Shown piece by piece: positions 17,790 through 26,412 of a stretch of DNA of 64,000 bases. A program made the translations under genes and the position numbers. This DNA is from Lactobacillus jensenii DSM 20557 (lineage in GTDB: Bacteria > Bacillota > Bacilli > Lactobacillales > Lactobacillaceae): NCBI RefSeq assembly GCF_001436455.1, contig NZ_AYYU01000002.1, positions 1-64,000 on the forward strand. Reading direction: 5' to 3'. Position 1 is the first letter of the stretch; every line of letters starts with the position of its first letter. Under the pieces are notes generated by a model that did not search any database, was not told where the DNA came from, and saw only the letters and a program-made list of their open reading frames with translations.

Positions 17790-18466
17790 AAGTTTTAGGG
17801 ATAAATGGTGATATTAAAGGTGTCATTTTTGATCTGGATGGTTTATTAGTTAATTCAGAAAAATTATATTGGCAGGCCAATATTCAAGCAGCCAAAGAAG
17901 CAAAACTGGATATTCCAGAAGATTCATATTTAAAATTGACAGGCGCAACAGCTAAAGATATGCAAAATTTTTATCACAAATATTTTGCAACGGAAGTAGA
18001 ACGTGATGCATTTATTAAGCGGACAGATGATTTGGTTTGGCAGTGGACTGATGAAGGTAAATTAAAATTGCAAAAAGGTGTTCGTAAAGCGCTTGATAGA
18101 TTTAAAACCTCAGATTTAAGAATGGCAATTGCTTCAAGTAATTATAAAAAAGTAATTGAACATGCGCTTGATAAAACAGGTATTGAATCATATTTTGATT
18201 TTTATTTATCTTATGATGATGTCGAAAAGTTTAATTTAGCTCCTAAACCAGCTGGCGATATTTATAGCTTGGCAGCTAAGAAACTGAATTTGAATAAACA
18301 AGAAGTAATAATTTTTGAAGACTCATCAACTGGTATTGCAGCGACTAAAGATGCAGGTATTCAAGGAATAATGATTCCAGATTTGAAGAGTCCTAGCTTG
18401 AAGGATAAAGAAAATGCTAGTTTGATTTGTCAGAGTTTTTTGGATTTCTTAGAAAAAATTGCTTAA
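17786..18466 (+). CDS. HAD-superfamily phosphatase (beta-phosphoglucomutase-like)
   Basis: A 226-residue haloacid dehalogenase-type hydrolase. Motif I is DLDGLLVNSE (residues 16-25, aspartate nucleophile and DxD), motif II is AIASSNY, the lysine of motif III falls near KPAGDIY and motif IV is IIFEDSSTGIAA. The helical cap between motifs I and II places it in the subgroup that includes beta-phosphoglucomutase and small-molecule phosphatases; the substrate is unknown. The ATG overlaps the folC stop by four bases and an AAAGGAG site precedes it. Confidence 0.85.
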   Translation: MKVLGINGDIKGVIFDLDGLLVNSEKLYWQANIQAAKEAKLDIPEDSYLKLTGATAKDMQNFYHKYFATEVERDAFIKRTDDLVWQWTDEGKLKLQKGVRKALDRFKTSDLRMAIASSNYKKVIEHALDKTGIESYFDFYLSYDDVEKFNLAPKPAGDIYSLAAKKLNLNKQEVIIFEDSSTGIAATKDAGIQGIMIPDLKSPSLKDKENASLICQSFLDFLEKIA

Positions 18467-18500
18467 ACTTTTGTATATAAGTAATGGAAGGAGCGATTTG

Positions 18501-19124
18501 ATGCAGATTGCAGATAAAGACCATTACTTATTAAAAACAGATCAAGAATTATTAAGCGAAATTTTTATTTTGCTTGAAGAAGCTGGAATAACTAGTTTTG
18601 TAGAGCTTAATAAATTTTTATTAGATAAGAAGTTAGAAAATTTTGGACAAATTTATGATTATTTGACAAGTTGTCAGATTGACGATGAACTTTTAAGTAG
18701 AACGATAACTTTATTAAAAAGATTAAAAGCTGTTAGAACTAGAAAGTTGATTCAATTTGTATCTAGTCATGAAGTAGGCAAATACTTGATCGATAGATTT
18801 TTAGGGATAGAGCAAGAGCAACTTGTTGTTATTTATCTTGATAATAAAAATAAAGTTCTTGGAGAGCGTTTGCTTTTTCAAGGAACTGTTAATCGCTCTG
18901 TTGTTCATCCACGTGACATATTTAGATGGGCAGTCTTTTATAATAGTGTTGGTATCTTGATAGCACATAATCATCCTAGCGGTGATACTAGTCCGTCACA
19001 AAAAGATATCGAGTTTACTAAACAAATTGATAGAGCAAGTGATTTGATGGGGATTAATTTCTTAGATCATATTATAGTTGCTGATCGAAGCTACTTAAGC
19101 TTTAAAGAAGAGCAATTAATTTAA
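18501..19124 (+). CDS. radC: RadC family JAMM-domain protein
   Basis: A 207-residue protein of the RadC/YicR family with a C-terminal JAMM metalloprotease-like domain: the zinc ligands are in AHNHPSGDTSPSQKD (H-x-H-x10-D), with a supporting glutamate in the upstream region. The N-terminal helical region precedes it. Despite the historical name, a role in recombination repair is not firmly established. The ATG at 18501 is supported by a GGAGCG site eight bases upstream; the reading frame extends further back but without a signal. It precedes mreB, as in many Bacilli. Confidence 0.9.
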   Translation: MQIADKDHYLLKTDQELLSEIFILLEEAGITSFVELNKFLLDKKLENFGQIYDYLTSCQIDDELLSRTITLLKRLKAVRTRKLIQFVSSHEVGKYLIDRFLGIEQEQLVVIYLDNKNKVLGERLLFQGTVNRSVVHPRDIFRWAVFYNSVGILIAHNHPSGDTSPSQKDIEFTKQIDRASDLMGINFLDHIIVADRSYLSFKEEQLI

Positions 19125-19169
19125 AGGTTATTAAAATCCCGTTAAATCCGGCCGTTTCCTTGTTTAATA

Positions 19170-19178
19170 TGCTATAAT
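19170..19178 (+). promoter_or_regulatory. Extended -10 promoter of mreBCD
   Basis: TG-C-TATAAT lies 45 bases before the mreB start codon, in the gap after radC; the -35 is not convincing. Confidence 0.55.
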
Positions 19179-19222
19179 AGTTCAAGATTTATTGAGACCA
19201 CAATTATTAAGGAGAGATATTC

Positions 19223-20227
19223 GTGTTTGGATTAGGATCAAAGAATATCGGGATTGACCTTGGTACAGCTAATACGTTAGTTTATATGGAAGGTAAAGGT
19301 ATCGTTTTACGTGAACCTTCTGTTGTTGCCAAGAATACCCAAACTGGTGAAGTTATTTCTGTTGGTTCAGAAGCAAAAGAAATGATTGGTAGAACACCAG
19401 GTACTATTAGAGCTATTCGTCCAATGAAGGACGGAGTTATTGCAGATTATGATACAACTGCAGCAATGCTTAAGTACTTTATGGAAAAGACTGTTGGTAA
19501 TTCTAAGCCTGCAGTTATGATTTGTGTTCCATCAGGTGTTACTGAAGTTGAAAAGCGTGCTGTAATTGATGCTGCACGTGTTGCTGGAGCTAGAGAAGCA
19601 TATGTAATTGAAGAACCTTTTGCAGCTGCTATTGGTGCTGGTCTTCCAGTTATGGATCCAACTGGTTCGATGGTAGTTGATATTGGTGGTGGTACGACAG
19701 ATGTTGCTACTATTTCTTTAGGAGGAATTGTATCAAGTCGTTCAACTCGCCAAGCAGGTGATAAATTTAATAGCTCAATTTCAAGTTATATCCATCAAAA
19801 GTTTAATCTTTTAATTGGTGAAAGAACTGCTGAAGATATTAAGATTCAAATTGGATCTGCTTCTGTTGAAAAGGCAAAAGAAATTGAATCTATGAATATT
19901 AGAGGTCGAGATTTAATTACTGGATTGCCTAAGTCTGTTGATGTTAACGCAGTTGATGTTGCAGAAGCAATTCAAGAAGTAGTTCAAGATATTATTGTTG
20001 CAATTAAAGAAACTCTAGAAGAAACTTCTCCTGAAATTGCAGCTGATGTTATTGACCACGGTATTGTTTTAACTGGTGGTGGTGCTTTACTTAAGAATCT
20101 TTCAGAAGTTATTTCAGAAGCTACTAAGGTTCCTGTATTTATTGCTCAAGATCCACTTGACTGTGTAGCCATTGGTACTGGTGAATCTTTAAAGAATATT
20201 GAAGTAATGCGGAGAGCACATAAATAA
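19223..20227 (+). CDS. mreB: Rod shape-determining protein MreB
   Basis: A bacterial actin that polymerises at the membrane and directs lateral wall synthesis. The 334-residue protein has the actin-fold nucleotide motifs: [14 protein letters not shown] (phosphate 1), [14 protein letters not shown] (phosphate 2) and [11 protein letters not shown] (adenosine). The short N-terminal MFGLGSKN is the usual membrane-proximal segment. The GTG start follows AAGGAGAG. mreC and mreD follow, though a short hairpin lies between mreB and mreC. Confidence 0.96.
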   Translation: MFGLGSKNIGIDLGTANTLVYMEGKGIVLREPSVVAKNTQTGEVISVGSEAKEMIGRTPGTIRAIRPMKDGVIADYDTTAAMLKYFMEKTVGNSKPAVMICVPSGVTEVEKRAVIDAARVAGAREAYVIEEPFAAAIGAGLPVMDPTGSMVVDIGGGTTDVATISLGGIVSSRSTRQAGDKFNSSISSYIHQKFNLLIGERTAEDIKIQIGSASVEKAKEIESMNIRGRDLITGLPKSVDVNAVDVAEAIQEVVQDIIVAIKETLEETSPEIAADVIDHGIVLTGGGALLKNLSEVISEATKVPVFIAQDPLDCVAIGTGESLKNIEVMRRAHK

Positions 20228-20229
20228 TG

Positions 20230-20255
20230 AATCGGCGAAAGCCGGTTTTTATTTT
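20230..20255 (+). terminator. Short terminator-like hairpin between mreB and mreC
   Basis: AATCGGC and GCCGGTT pair around a GAAA tetraloop and are followed by TTTATTTTA. It could partly terminate and so lower mreCD relative to mreB. Confidence 0.5.
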
Positions 20256-20276
20256 ATGAATTGAAGAATTAGATTA

Positions 20277-21134
20277 ATGAAGAAGTTTTTACAAAATAGA
20301 AAGATATTTGTTAGTTTTTTGACTACCTTGCTAGTTGTTATTATTTTGGGGATTACGGTTAGCTTGAGAAGCAAGCGGAATAGTCCACTTTTCTTTCAAA
20401 AAATGGGAAACGATATTATTTCGGTAGCAAGTAGAATAGTCAATTGGCCAGTTTCTTTAGCATCTGGTGGCATTAGTAATATTAATAGTATTATTAATAT
20501 GCAAAAAGAAAACGATCATTTAAAAAGTCAAGTATCTAACTTAGCTCAAACTAAAGCACGTAATTCAAGCTTGGAAGCAGAAAATAAGCAACTTAAGTCA
20601 GCCCTTAATCTAAAAAAGACTTTAACTACTTATACTATTGTTAACGCTTCGGTAATTTCTCGTTCAGCTGATACTTGGTCAGATATTTTGGTTATTGATA
20701 AAGGCTCAAGTAGTGGTATTAAGAAAAATCAGGCTGTTATGTCTGGTGGTGGTGTAATTGGGAGAATACTAGAAGTGAATTCGGCTACTTCAAAAGTTGA
20801 GTTGATTACTACTACCGATAAATCAGCTAATAGATTTAGTGTTGAAGCAGATTCTGCAAATGGTAAAAAAGTTCATGGTATTATTACTGTTAATAGTGAT
20901 GACACAAATTCTTTGTATTTTACACAAGTTGTTGACAGTAAAAAACTCAAGAAGGGCGCAAAAGTTTATACTAGTGGTTTAGGTGGCCGCTCACCTAAAG
21001 GTTTGTTAATCGGTACTGTTGCAAAGACTACTAGGGATTCATTTGGCTTATCTGATTTGATTGAAATTAAGCCAGCAGGATCCATTGGTGATGCATCAGT
21101 CGTATCTGTAATTGAAAGAAAGGTCTCAGAATAA
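20277..21134 (+). CDS. mreC: Rod shape-determining protein MreC
   Basis: A 285-residue bitopic membrane protein that helps connect MreB filaments to wall enzymes. An N-terminal transmembrane helix (about residues 10-28), a coiled coil (NMQKENDHLKSQVSNL to about residue 110) and a C-terminal beta-domain (SADTWSDILVIDKGSSSGIKKNQAV onward, with GGVIGRI and KGLLIGTV) match the family. The ATG start has no strong ribosome binding site (GAAGAATTAG region), and its stop overlaps mreD by one base. Confidence 0.93.
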   Translation: MKKFLQNRKIFVSFLTTLLVVIILGITVSLRSKRNSPLFFQKMGNDIISVASRIVNWPVSLASGGISNINSIINMQKENDHLKSQVSNLAQTKARNSSLEAENKQLKSALNLKKTLTTYTIVNASVISRSADTWSDILVIDKGSSSGIKKNQAVMSGGGVIGRILEVNSATSKVELITTTDKSANRFSVEADSANGKKVHGIITVNSDDTNSLYFTQVVDSKKLKKGAKVYTSGLGGRSPKGLLIGTVAKTTRDSFGLSDLIEIKPAGSIGDASVVSVIERKVSE

Positions 21135-21679
21135 TGAATTCTAGATCTAAGTTCTCAAGATGGTATATTGCGGTTGCAGAATTTATTGCCTTAATTTTTG
21201 ATGGAGTTATCAGTATTTATGCCCATTCTTTATTAGGTTTGAGCGGAATTAGTGCTAGTTTTTGGCTAATAGTTATAGCTGTAGCTGCTTGTAGTTTAAT
21301 TGATGAAAATAATAATAATGAAATTATTTTAGCCTTTTTTATGGGGTTAATAGCAGATATTTATTATTTAGGTTTTATAGGACCTTATACAGTCGGGTTA
21401 ACATTCGTTTCTTGGCTTTGTCAAAAAGTTACGCGTATCTTACCTGATGTTTTTGTGGTTAGAGTTCCAGTAATTGTTATTTGCTACTTACTTTTTGATG
21501 TGTTCTTTTGGTTCATTTTAACAATTGCAAGCACAATTTCAATTCCTTTTTCTCAAGTTATATGGGGGATGATTGCTAATGCTATTTTAGCCCTAATTTT
21601 GGCAAGTGTTACTTATCCTATATTTAACTTTTTAGGAAGAGAATATCCTTTTGCAATAAGAATGAATTATTATAAATAA
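21134..21679 (+). CDS. mreD: Rod shape-determining protein MreD
   Basis: A polytopic membrane protein of 181 residues with about five hydrophobic segments, the third component of MreBCD. MreD sequences are poorly conserved, so the call rests on size, hydrophobicity, the LAFFMGLIADIYYLGFIG segment and the position directly after mreC (one-base overlap, ATAATGA). A strong terminator follows. Confidence 0.88.
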   Translation: MNSRSKFSRWYIAVAEFIALIFDGVISIYAHSLLGLSGISASFWLIVIAVAACSLIDENNNNEIILAFFMGLIADIYYLGFIGPYTVGLTFVSWLCQKVTRILPDVFVVRVPVIVICYLLFDVFFWFILTIASTISIPFSQVIWGMIANAILALILASVTYPIFNFLGREYPFAIRMNYYK

Positions 21680-21709
21680 AAAGGTTGTTGCAATAGCAAC
21701 AACCTTTTT
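21678..21709. terminator. Bidirectional terminator after mreD
   Basis: AAAAAGGTTGTTGC and GCAACAACCTTTTT form a perfect 14-base stem with loop AATA. It serves mreD on the plus strand and the small DUF4044 gene on the minus strand. Confidence 0.9.
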
Positions 21710-21719
21710 ATTAAATTAC

Positions 21720-21839
21720 TTAAAAAACATTTAAACCTTGTAATACAGGAATTAAAATGGCTAAGAGAGTAATTAACGCCATTAATACTGCCATTACAAT
21801 TGTAAGTTTTTGAAACTTAGATTTCTTTTTACGTGCCAT
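21720..21839 (-). CDS. Small membrane protein, DUF4044 family (39 residues)
   Basis: A very short gene on the minus strand: it starts MARKKKSKFQKL, continues with one hydrophobic helix (about residues 13-31) and ends PVLQGLNVF. An AGGAGG site lies seven bases before the ATG at 21839, and the T-run of the mreD terminator closes it. The basic N terminus followed by one helix matches the DUF4044 type of mini-proteins of Lactobacillales, which often lie close to the DUF3397 gene and mraZ, as here. Function unknown. Confidence 0.8.
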   Translation of the reverse strand: MARKKKSKFQKLTIVMAVLMALITLLAILIPVLQGLNVF

Positions 21840-21930
21840 GAAAAATCCTCCTAAGCTTGTATTTTAGCCTAGCTGGGATTGTTTTGCAATTTATTGATAA
21901 AATTGATAGTAGGAATAAAGGAGATTACAA

Positions 21931-22260
21931 ATGTTAATGATTATTTTTCTACCAATTCTTGGTTTTATTACAGCAGCGATTGTTAATGCTGTTTTTCCAA
22001 AAGCAAAATTTCGTGGGTATGATGTATTGCCTTTCTTCTTTATTGTTGCTTGTCAAAATATATCAAGCTTTTTAAAGAATCCATCTTTCTTGCCATATGG
22101 TTTTTTAACATATTTTGTTTTGGTACTCGTTATTAGTATTAGCAGGGCAATTAAGTTTAAAAATATAGATTCTGGAAAATTGTTCCGAAAATTATGGGAT
22201 TATTTAACTGTTTGTACAATTTTTTGGTATATTGGGTTGTTATTCACAATTATTATCTAA
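21931..22260 (+). CDS. DUF3397 family membrane protein
   Basis: A 109-residue membrane protein with four hydrophobic segments, matching the DUF3397 type found upstream of mraZ in lactobacilli. An AAAGGAG site precedes the ATG. No catalytic residues are evident; conserved proximity to the division cluster is the only functional hint. A terminator at 22320-22351 separates it from mraZ. Confidence 0.75.
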   Translation: MLMIIFLPILGFITAAIVNAVFPKAKFRGYDVLPFFFIVACQNISSFLKNPSFLPYGFLTYFVLVLVISISRAIKFKNIDSGKLFRKLWDYLTVCTIFWYIGLLFTIII

Positions 22261-22319
22261 ATTAATATAAATGTTTCTAATTATTAAAATAAAATCCCCA
22301 CAATTTGAAATAAAATTCA

Positions 22320-22351
22320 ACAGCGCTAAAGCTTGATTTAGCGCTGTTTTT
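22320..22351 (+). terminator. Terminator before the division cluster
   Basis: ACAGCGCTAAA and TTTAGCGCTGT form an 11-base stem with loop GCTTGA and a T-run, isolating the DUF3397 gene from mraZ. Confidence 0.85.
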
Positions 22352-22393
22352 GTATGCTTAAAAAATAATTGTTAAAAAAGTTTCACAATTATA

Positions 22394-22429
22394 TGGAATA
22401 TTGTGGTAGGAAGTGGGGAATTGTGGTAG
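22394..22429 (+). promoter_or_regulatory. MraZ operator: four TGG repeats at 10-bp spacing
   Basis: TGG occurs at 22394, 22404, 22414 and 22424, exactly one helical turn apart; the last three have the form (T/A)(T/A)GTGG(T/G)(A/G)G. MraZ proteins of other bacteria bind tandem TGGG/GTGG-type repeats of the same period upstream of their own gene to repress the division operon. Position just before the mraZ ribosome binding site supports autoregulation here. Confidence 0.75.
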
Positions 22430-22457
22430 ATTATTACTTGGAAGGGAGGCTACTATC

Positions 22458-22889
22458 ATGTTCATGGGTGAATATCATCACAATTTGGATACGAAAGGAC
22501 GTTTGATTATTCCTGCCAAATTTCGTAACCAAATGGGTGATAAAATTATTTTCACTCGTGGGATGGAAGGCTGTATTTTTGGCTATTCTGAAGAAGAATG
22601 GAAAAAAATCGAAGCCAAGTTAGCCAAACTCCCCCTGACTAAACGAAATGTGCGAAAGTTCACACGTTTATTTTATTCTGGGGCAATGGAAAGCGAGTTT
22701 GATAAGCAAGGTAGAGTTAATTTAACAACTACTTTGAAAGAACATGCTGAATTAGAAAAAGAATGTGTCATTGTCGGTGTTTCAAATCGAATTGAAATTT
22801 GGTCACAAAGACGATGGGATGATTTTACTGATGATGCAGATGAAAACTACGATGACATTGCAGAAGATTTGGATGATATTGAATTATGA
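22458..22889 (+). CDS. mraZ: Transcriptional regulator MraZ
   Basis: A 143-residue DNA-binding protein with two SpoVT/AbrB-like halves, beginning MFMGEYHHNLDTKGRLIIPAKFR and repeated as FYSGAMESEFDKQGRVNLTTTL. It forms ring oligomers in other species and represses the dcw operon. The ATG at 22458 is chosen because a GGGAGG site lies eight bases upstream and the family begins at MFMGE; earlier in-frame codons lie within the operator. It overlaps rsmH by four bases. Confidence 0.95.
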   Translation: MFMGEYHHNLDTKGRLIIPAKFRNQMGDKIIFTRGMEGCIFGYSEEEWKKIEAKLAKLPLTKRNVRKFTRLFYSGAMESEFDKQGRVNLTTTLKEHAELEKECVIVGVSNRIEIWSQRRWDDFTDDADENYDDIAEDLDDIEL

Positions 22890-23839
22890 CAACGAATTTC
22901 AAGCACACAAGCGTATTACTCAGGGAAACAATTGATAATTTAAATGTAAAAGATAATGGTCTTTATGTTGATGCTACTTTTGGTGGTGGAGGACATGCTC
23001 GTTATTTATTGAGTAAACTTAATAACGGTATTTTGGTCGGATTTGATCAAGATAATTATGCAATTAACGCTGCAAAAGATAACTTCTATGATTATTTATC
23101 TGATAATCATCAACCACATTTAATTATGGTTCACGACAACTTTAGTCATGTAACTGAAAACTTAAATAAGTTAGGCTTTAATGATGGTATTGATGGTATT
23201 TATTATGATTTAGGAGTTTCCTCCCCACAATTTGATCAACCTGACCGAGGCTTTTCATATAGATTTGATGCTAGACTAGATATGAGAATGAATCAGGAAC
23301 AAGAGCTTGATGCCTATCAAGTAGTTAATTCATATTCTCAATCCCAGTTAGCAGATATTCTTTATCAATATGGTGATGAAAAATTCTCGAGGCAGATAGC
23401 CCGTAAAATTGTTCAAAGAAGGCAACAAAAACCAATTGAAACCACATTCGAATTGGTCGAGCTTATTAAAGAAGCAATTCCCGCTGCTAAAAGAAGAACA
23501 GGTGGGCATCCAGCTAAAAAGAGTTTTCAAGCAATTCGCGTTGAAGTAAATCATGAATTAGATAGCTTAAAAGCCTCTTTACAAGAAGCAATCGAACTAT
23601 TAAAACCTGGTGGACGGATTAGCGTAATTACTTTTCAATCTCATGAAGATAAAATAGTTAAAAAAATATTCAAACAAAATTCTGAAGTAGAGGTACCACG
23701 TGGGATACCAGTAATACCGGATAATTTAAAGCCGAAGTTAAAGCTGGTAAATAGAAAGCCAATTTTGGCTACAGCTTCAGAATTAGCTGACAACAACCGC
23801 TCACACAGTGCTAAGTTAAGAGTTGCAGAAAAGTTATAA
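22886..23839 (+). CDS. rsmH: 16S rRNA (cytosine1402-N4)-methyltransferase RsmH
   Basis: A SAM-dependent methyltransferase (MraW) that modifies C1402 in the ribosomal P site. The 317-residue protein has FKHTSVLLRETIDNL, the SAM motif DATFGGGGHARYLL (about residues 29-42), GIYYDLGVSSPQFD and RRTGGHPAKKSFQAIRVEVN, all family hallmarks. Start and mraZ stop overlap (ATGA), indicating tight coupling in the division operon. Confidence 0.97.
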   Translation: MTTNFKHTSVLLRETIDNLNVKDNGLYVDATFGGGGHARYLLSKLNNGILVGFDQDNYAINAAKDNFYDYLSDNHQPHLIMVHDNFSHVTENLNKLGFNDGIDGIYYDLGVSSPQFDQPDRGFSYRFDARLDMRMNQEQELDAYQVVNSYSQSQLADILYQYGDEKFSRQIARKIVQRRQQKPIETTFELVELIKEAIPAAKRRTGGHPAKKSFQAIRVEVNHELDSLKASLQEAIELLKPGGRISVITFQSHEDKIVKKIFKQNSEVEVPRGIPVIPDNLKPKLKLVNRKPILATASELADNNRSHSAKLRVAEKL

Positions 23840-23851
23840 GAGGAAAGAAAA

Positions 23852-24226
23852 ATGGCTGATAGTTCCGCAAGAAATTTAAATTATAATTATGAACCTAATA
23901 GAAAAGCGAGAAGTACCTTTGAAACAGAAAGAAGAATGTCTGTTGATCCAAATAAGGTACCATTTTCTAGGTTCGAGATTTTTATTTTAGTTGCTGGTTC
24001 TATTGTTACTATCGCTATGGCTGCTATGCTTGTATTTACTAGTGTTGCAGCAACTAGTGCACAACACCAATTAGCCAACATTCAAACTGAGCTTTCAAGT
24101 ACTCAAACCGATACTTCTAATTTGAGACAAGAAATTGGCGAGCTTACTTCAAGTTCAAGAATGAATAAGATTGCTAAGCAAGAAGGCCTTAGCTTAATCG
24201 AAAGTAATATTAGGACTGTTGATTAA
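23852..24226 (+). CDS. ftsL: Cell division protein FtsL
   Basis: A 124-residue bitopic protein with a cytosolic N-terminal tail, one transmembrane helix (about residues 44-66, FILVAGSIVTIAMAAMLVF) and an extracellular coiled coil (LANIQTELSSTQTDTSNLRQEI). FtsL sequences diverge widely, so topology and the position between rsmH and the division transpeptidase decide the call. It forms a complex with DivIB and DivIC in related bacteria. An AGGAAAG site precedes the ATG. Confidence 0.88.
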   Translation: MADSSARNLNYNYEPNRKARSTFETERRMSVDPNKVPFSRFEIFILVAGSIVTIAMAAMLVFTSVAATSAQHQLANIQTELSSTQTDTSNLRQEIGELTSSSRMNKIAKQEGLSLIESNIRTVD

Positions 24227-24228
24227 TA

Positions 24229-26391
24229 ATGAAAAATTCAAGTAATATAAAGACAACAAAAACCAATGTTCACAGTAACCGATTTCAGGTAGGGAGAGTC
24301 CTTCAGGTTATTGTTGCTTTGGTTTTTCTTATTTTTTTAGGGCGAACTTTATATATTAGTATTTCAAAAACCGTTGCTGGCGAAAATTTATCTACAAGAA
24401 CAGCTGCTTTATATAAAAGAAATCAAGTACTTAAAGCAACTAGAGGTACGATTTATGACCGCAATGGTTTTACTATTGCAGAAGATTCACACGTGTATAC
24501 GGTTTATGCAATACTAGATCATTCATCAATAAATTATAAAAATAAGCCAGAATATGTTGTTGATAAAGATAAAACAGCTGAAAAGTTGGCTACAGTTTTA
24601 CCTTTATCCAAAGAGCAAATTTTAAAATATTTAAATCCCAAAACTAAGGCTTTTCAAGTTCAATTTGGTTCAGGAGGCTCTAATTTAACTATTGAGCAAA
24701 AAAAGAAGATTGAACAAATGAAATTGCCAGGAATAAAATTTATTGAAGCTCCCTCAAGACTATATGTAAATGGCGTCTTTGCCTCTCATATTGTGGGGTT
24801 GGCGCAGCCTATCTATAATAAAAAGACAAAATCAACTGATTTAGTTGGAACGATGGGAATTGAAGCATATTACGATAAATATTTAGCTGGAAAAGATGGT
24901 TTTAAAGAAAGTAGTGTTGATGCATCAGAGTATCAATTGCCAAATGGTACCAACGCTTATCGAGCAGCTAAAAATGGTGATGATATTTATTTGACTCTCG
25001 ATAGTCAACTGCAAAATTACATGGAAAATTTATTAACAAGGGTCCAAAATAAATATCAGTCGAAAGCATTGACTGCGGTAGTTGAAGATTTAAGAACTGG
25101 AAAAGTTTTGGCAGCATCGCAACGACCTACTTTTGATTCACAAACTAAAAAGGGATTAACAAGTTCATATACTGATTTATTAACACAATCAACTTTTGAA
25201 CCAGGTTCAGTTTTTAAAATATTATCTTTTGCAGCCGCGATTAATTCTGGTCATTACAACCCAAATGAGTTATATAAGTCTGGTTCTCTTACTGTAAATG
25301 GATCAACAATTCACGATTGGAATGTCACAGGCTGGGGTTCAATTCCTTTATATGAAGCGTTTCCTCGCTCAAGTAATGTTGGATTAAGTATTTTAGAACA
25401 AAAAATGGGAGCAACTACTTGGCGTAGTTATTTAAATAAATTTGGTATTACCAAAAAAACAGGAATTACTTTGCCTGGTGAACAGGCAGGAATGATTGCC
25501 TTTAAGAGTAAATTAGATCAGGCAGTAACTTCATTTGGACAAGGGGTTAACGTTAATGTTTGGCAAATGATGCAAGCTTATAGCATTCTTGCAAATAAAG
25601 GCCAAATGGTAAAACCTCAACTTGTTGAAAAGATAGTATCACCTTCAGGTAAAGTGATTCAAAACTATAAAGTTCAAAAAGTTGGTAAAAAAGTTGTTTC
25701 TGAATCGACTGTTAAGACTGTCTTACAAGGTATGCAAGATGTCGTTAATAAACAATATGGAACAGGAACAACTTATAAAATTGCTGGAAAAAGCATAGCC
25801 GTAAAAACTGGGACAGCTCAAATCGCCGGCCCAAATGGCTATTTAACAGGAAATAATAATTATATCTTTTCTGTGATTGGTGTTACACCAGCTAATAATC
25901 CGCATTATGCAATTTATTTAACTATGAAGCAACCACAAAAGATGACAGATCCTGCTGAAACAATTTTGGCTTCAATATTTAAGCCAATGATGAATCGACT
26001 TATTCTCTCTAGTTCAGTAACTAAAAAAGCTAGTGCAAGTAAAGAAGAAGTACCAAATGTAATTGGTAAATCTATTACTAATGCCAAAAATGATATTGAA
26101 AAAGTAGCTTTATCTGTTGAGGTGCTTGGTTCTGGTGATGTAGTTACTCAGCAAACTCCAGCTACTGGGCAAAAACTTACAGCTGGAAGTAAAGTCTTTG
26201 TACTTACTAGTGGTAAAATTGCAGCGGCTAACTTTACAAATTGGACAGTTGAAGAAGTGAAGCAATATGCTGCTTTGGCTGGAATTAGTGTTAAAGTTTC
26301 TGGTTCTGAAGATGGTAAGGTAAAGTCCCAAAATATTAAAGTGGGCACACTGCTTAAAAGCGGACAGGAAATTATAATAAAAACAAAATAG
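24229..26391 (+). CDS. pbpB: Division penicillin-binding protein (PBP2x/PBP2B type) with PASTA domains
   Basis: A class B transpeptidase that cross-links septal peptidoglycan. The 720-residue protein has a cytosolic tail and transmembrane helix (about residues 26-46), a dimerisation domain starting LKATRGTIYDRNG, and the transpeptidase motifs SVFK (in FEPGSVFK, nucleophile serine), SSN (RSSNVGLS) and KTG (VKTGTAQIAG). Two PASTA domains close the protein (EEVPNVIGKSITNAK and NFTNWTVEEVKQYA). Two bases separate it from ftsL and mraY follows 21 bases later. Equivalent genes are named pbpB, pbp2X or ftsI. Confidence 0.95.
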   Translation: MKNSSNIKTTKTNVHSNRFQVGRVLQVIVALVFLIFLGRTLYISISKTVAGENLSTRTAALYKRNQVLKATRGTIYDRNGFTIAEDSHVYTVYAILDHSSINYKNKPEYVVDKDKTAEKLATVLPLSKEQILKYLNPKTKAFQVQFGSGGSNLTIEQKKKIEQMKLPGIKFIEAPSRLYVNGVFASHIVGLAQPIYNKKTKSTDLVGTMGIEAYYDKYLAGKDGFKESSVDASEYQLPNGTNAYRAAKNGDDIYLTLDSQLQNYMENLLTRVQNKYQSKALTAVVEDLRTGKVLAASQRPTFDSQTKKGLTSSYTDLLTQSTFEPGSVFKILSFAAAINSGHYNPNELYKSGSLTVNGSTIHDWNVTGWGSIPLYEAFPRSSNVGLSILEQKMGATTWRSYLNKFGITKKTGITLPGEQAGMIAFKSKLDQAVTSFGQGVNVNVWQMMQAYSILANKGQMVKPQLVEKIVSPSGKVIQNYKVQKVGKKVVSESTVKTVLQGMQDVVNKQYGTGTTYKIAGKSIAVKTGTAQIAGPNGYLTGNNNYIFSVIGVTPANNPHYAIYLTMKQPQKMTDPAETILASIFKPMMNRLILSSSVTKKASASKEEVPNVIGKSITNAKNDIEKVALSVEVLGSGDVVTQQTPATGQKLTAGSKVFVLTSGKIAAANFTNWTVEEVKQYAALAGISVKVSGSEDGKVKSQNIKVGTLLKSGQEIIIKTK

Positions 26392-26412
26392 GATATATAG
26401 AAGGAGATAATA

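Noticed and set aside
22413-22457. Extended N terminus for MraZ starting at GTG 22413
   Set aside because: The codon lies inside the TGG repeat operator and lacks a ribosome binding site; the family begins at MFMGE (ATG 22458) after GGGAGG.
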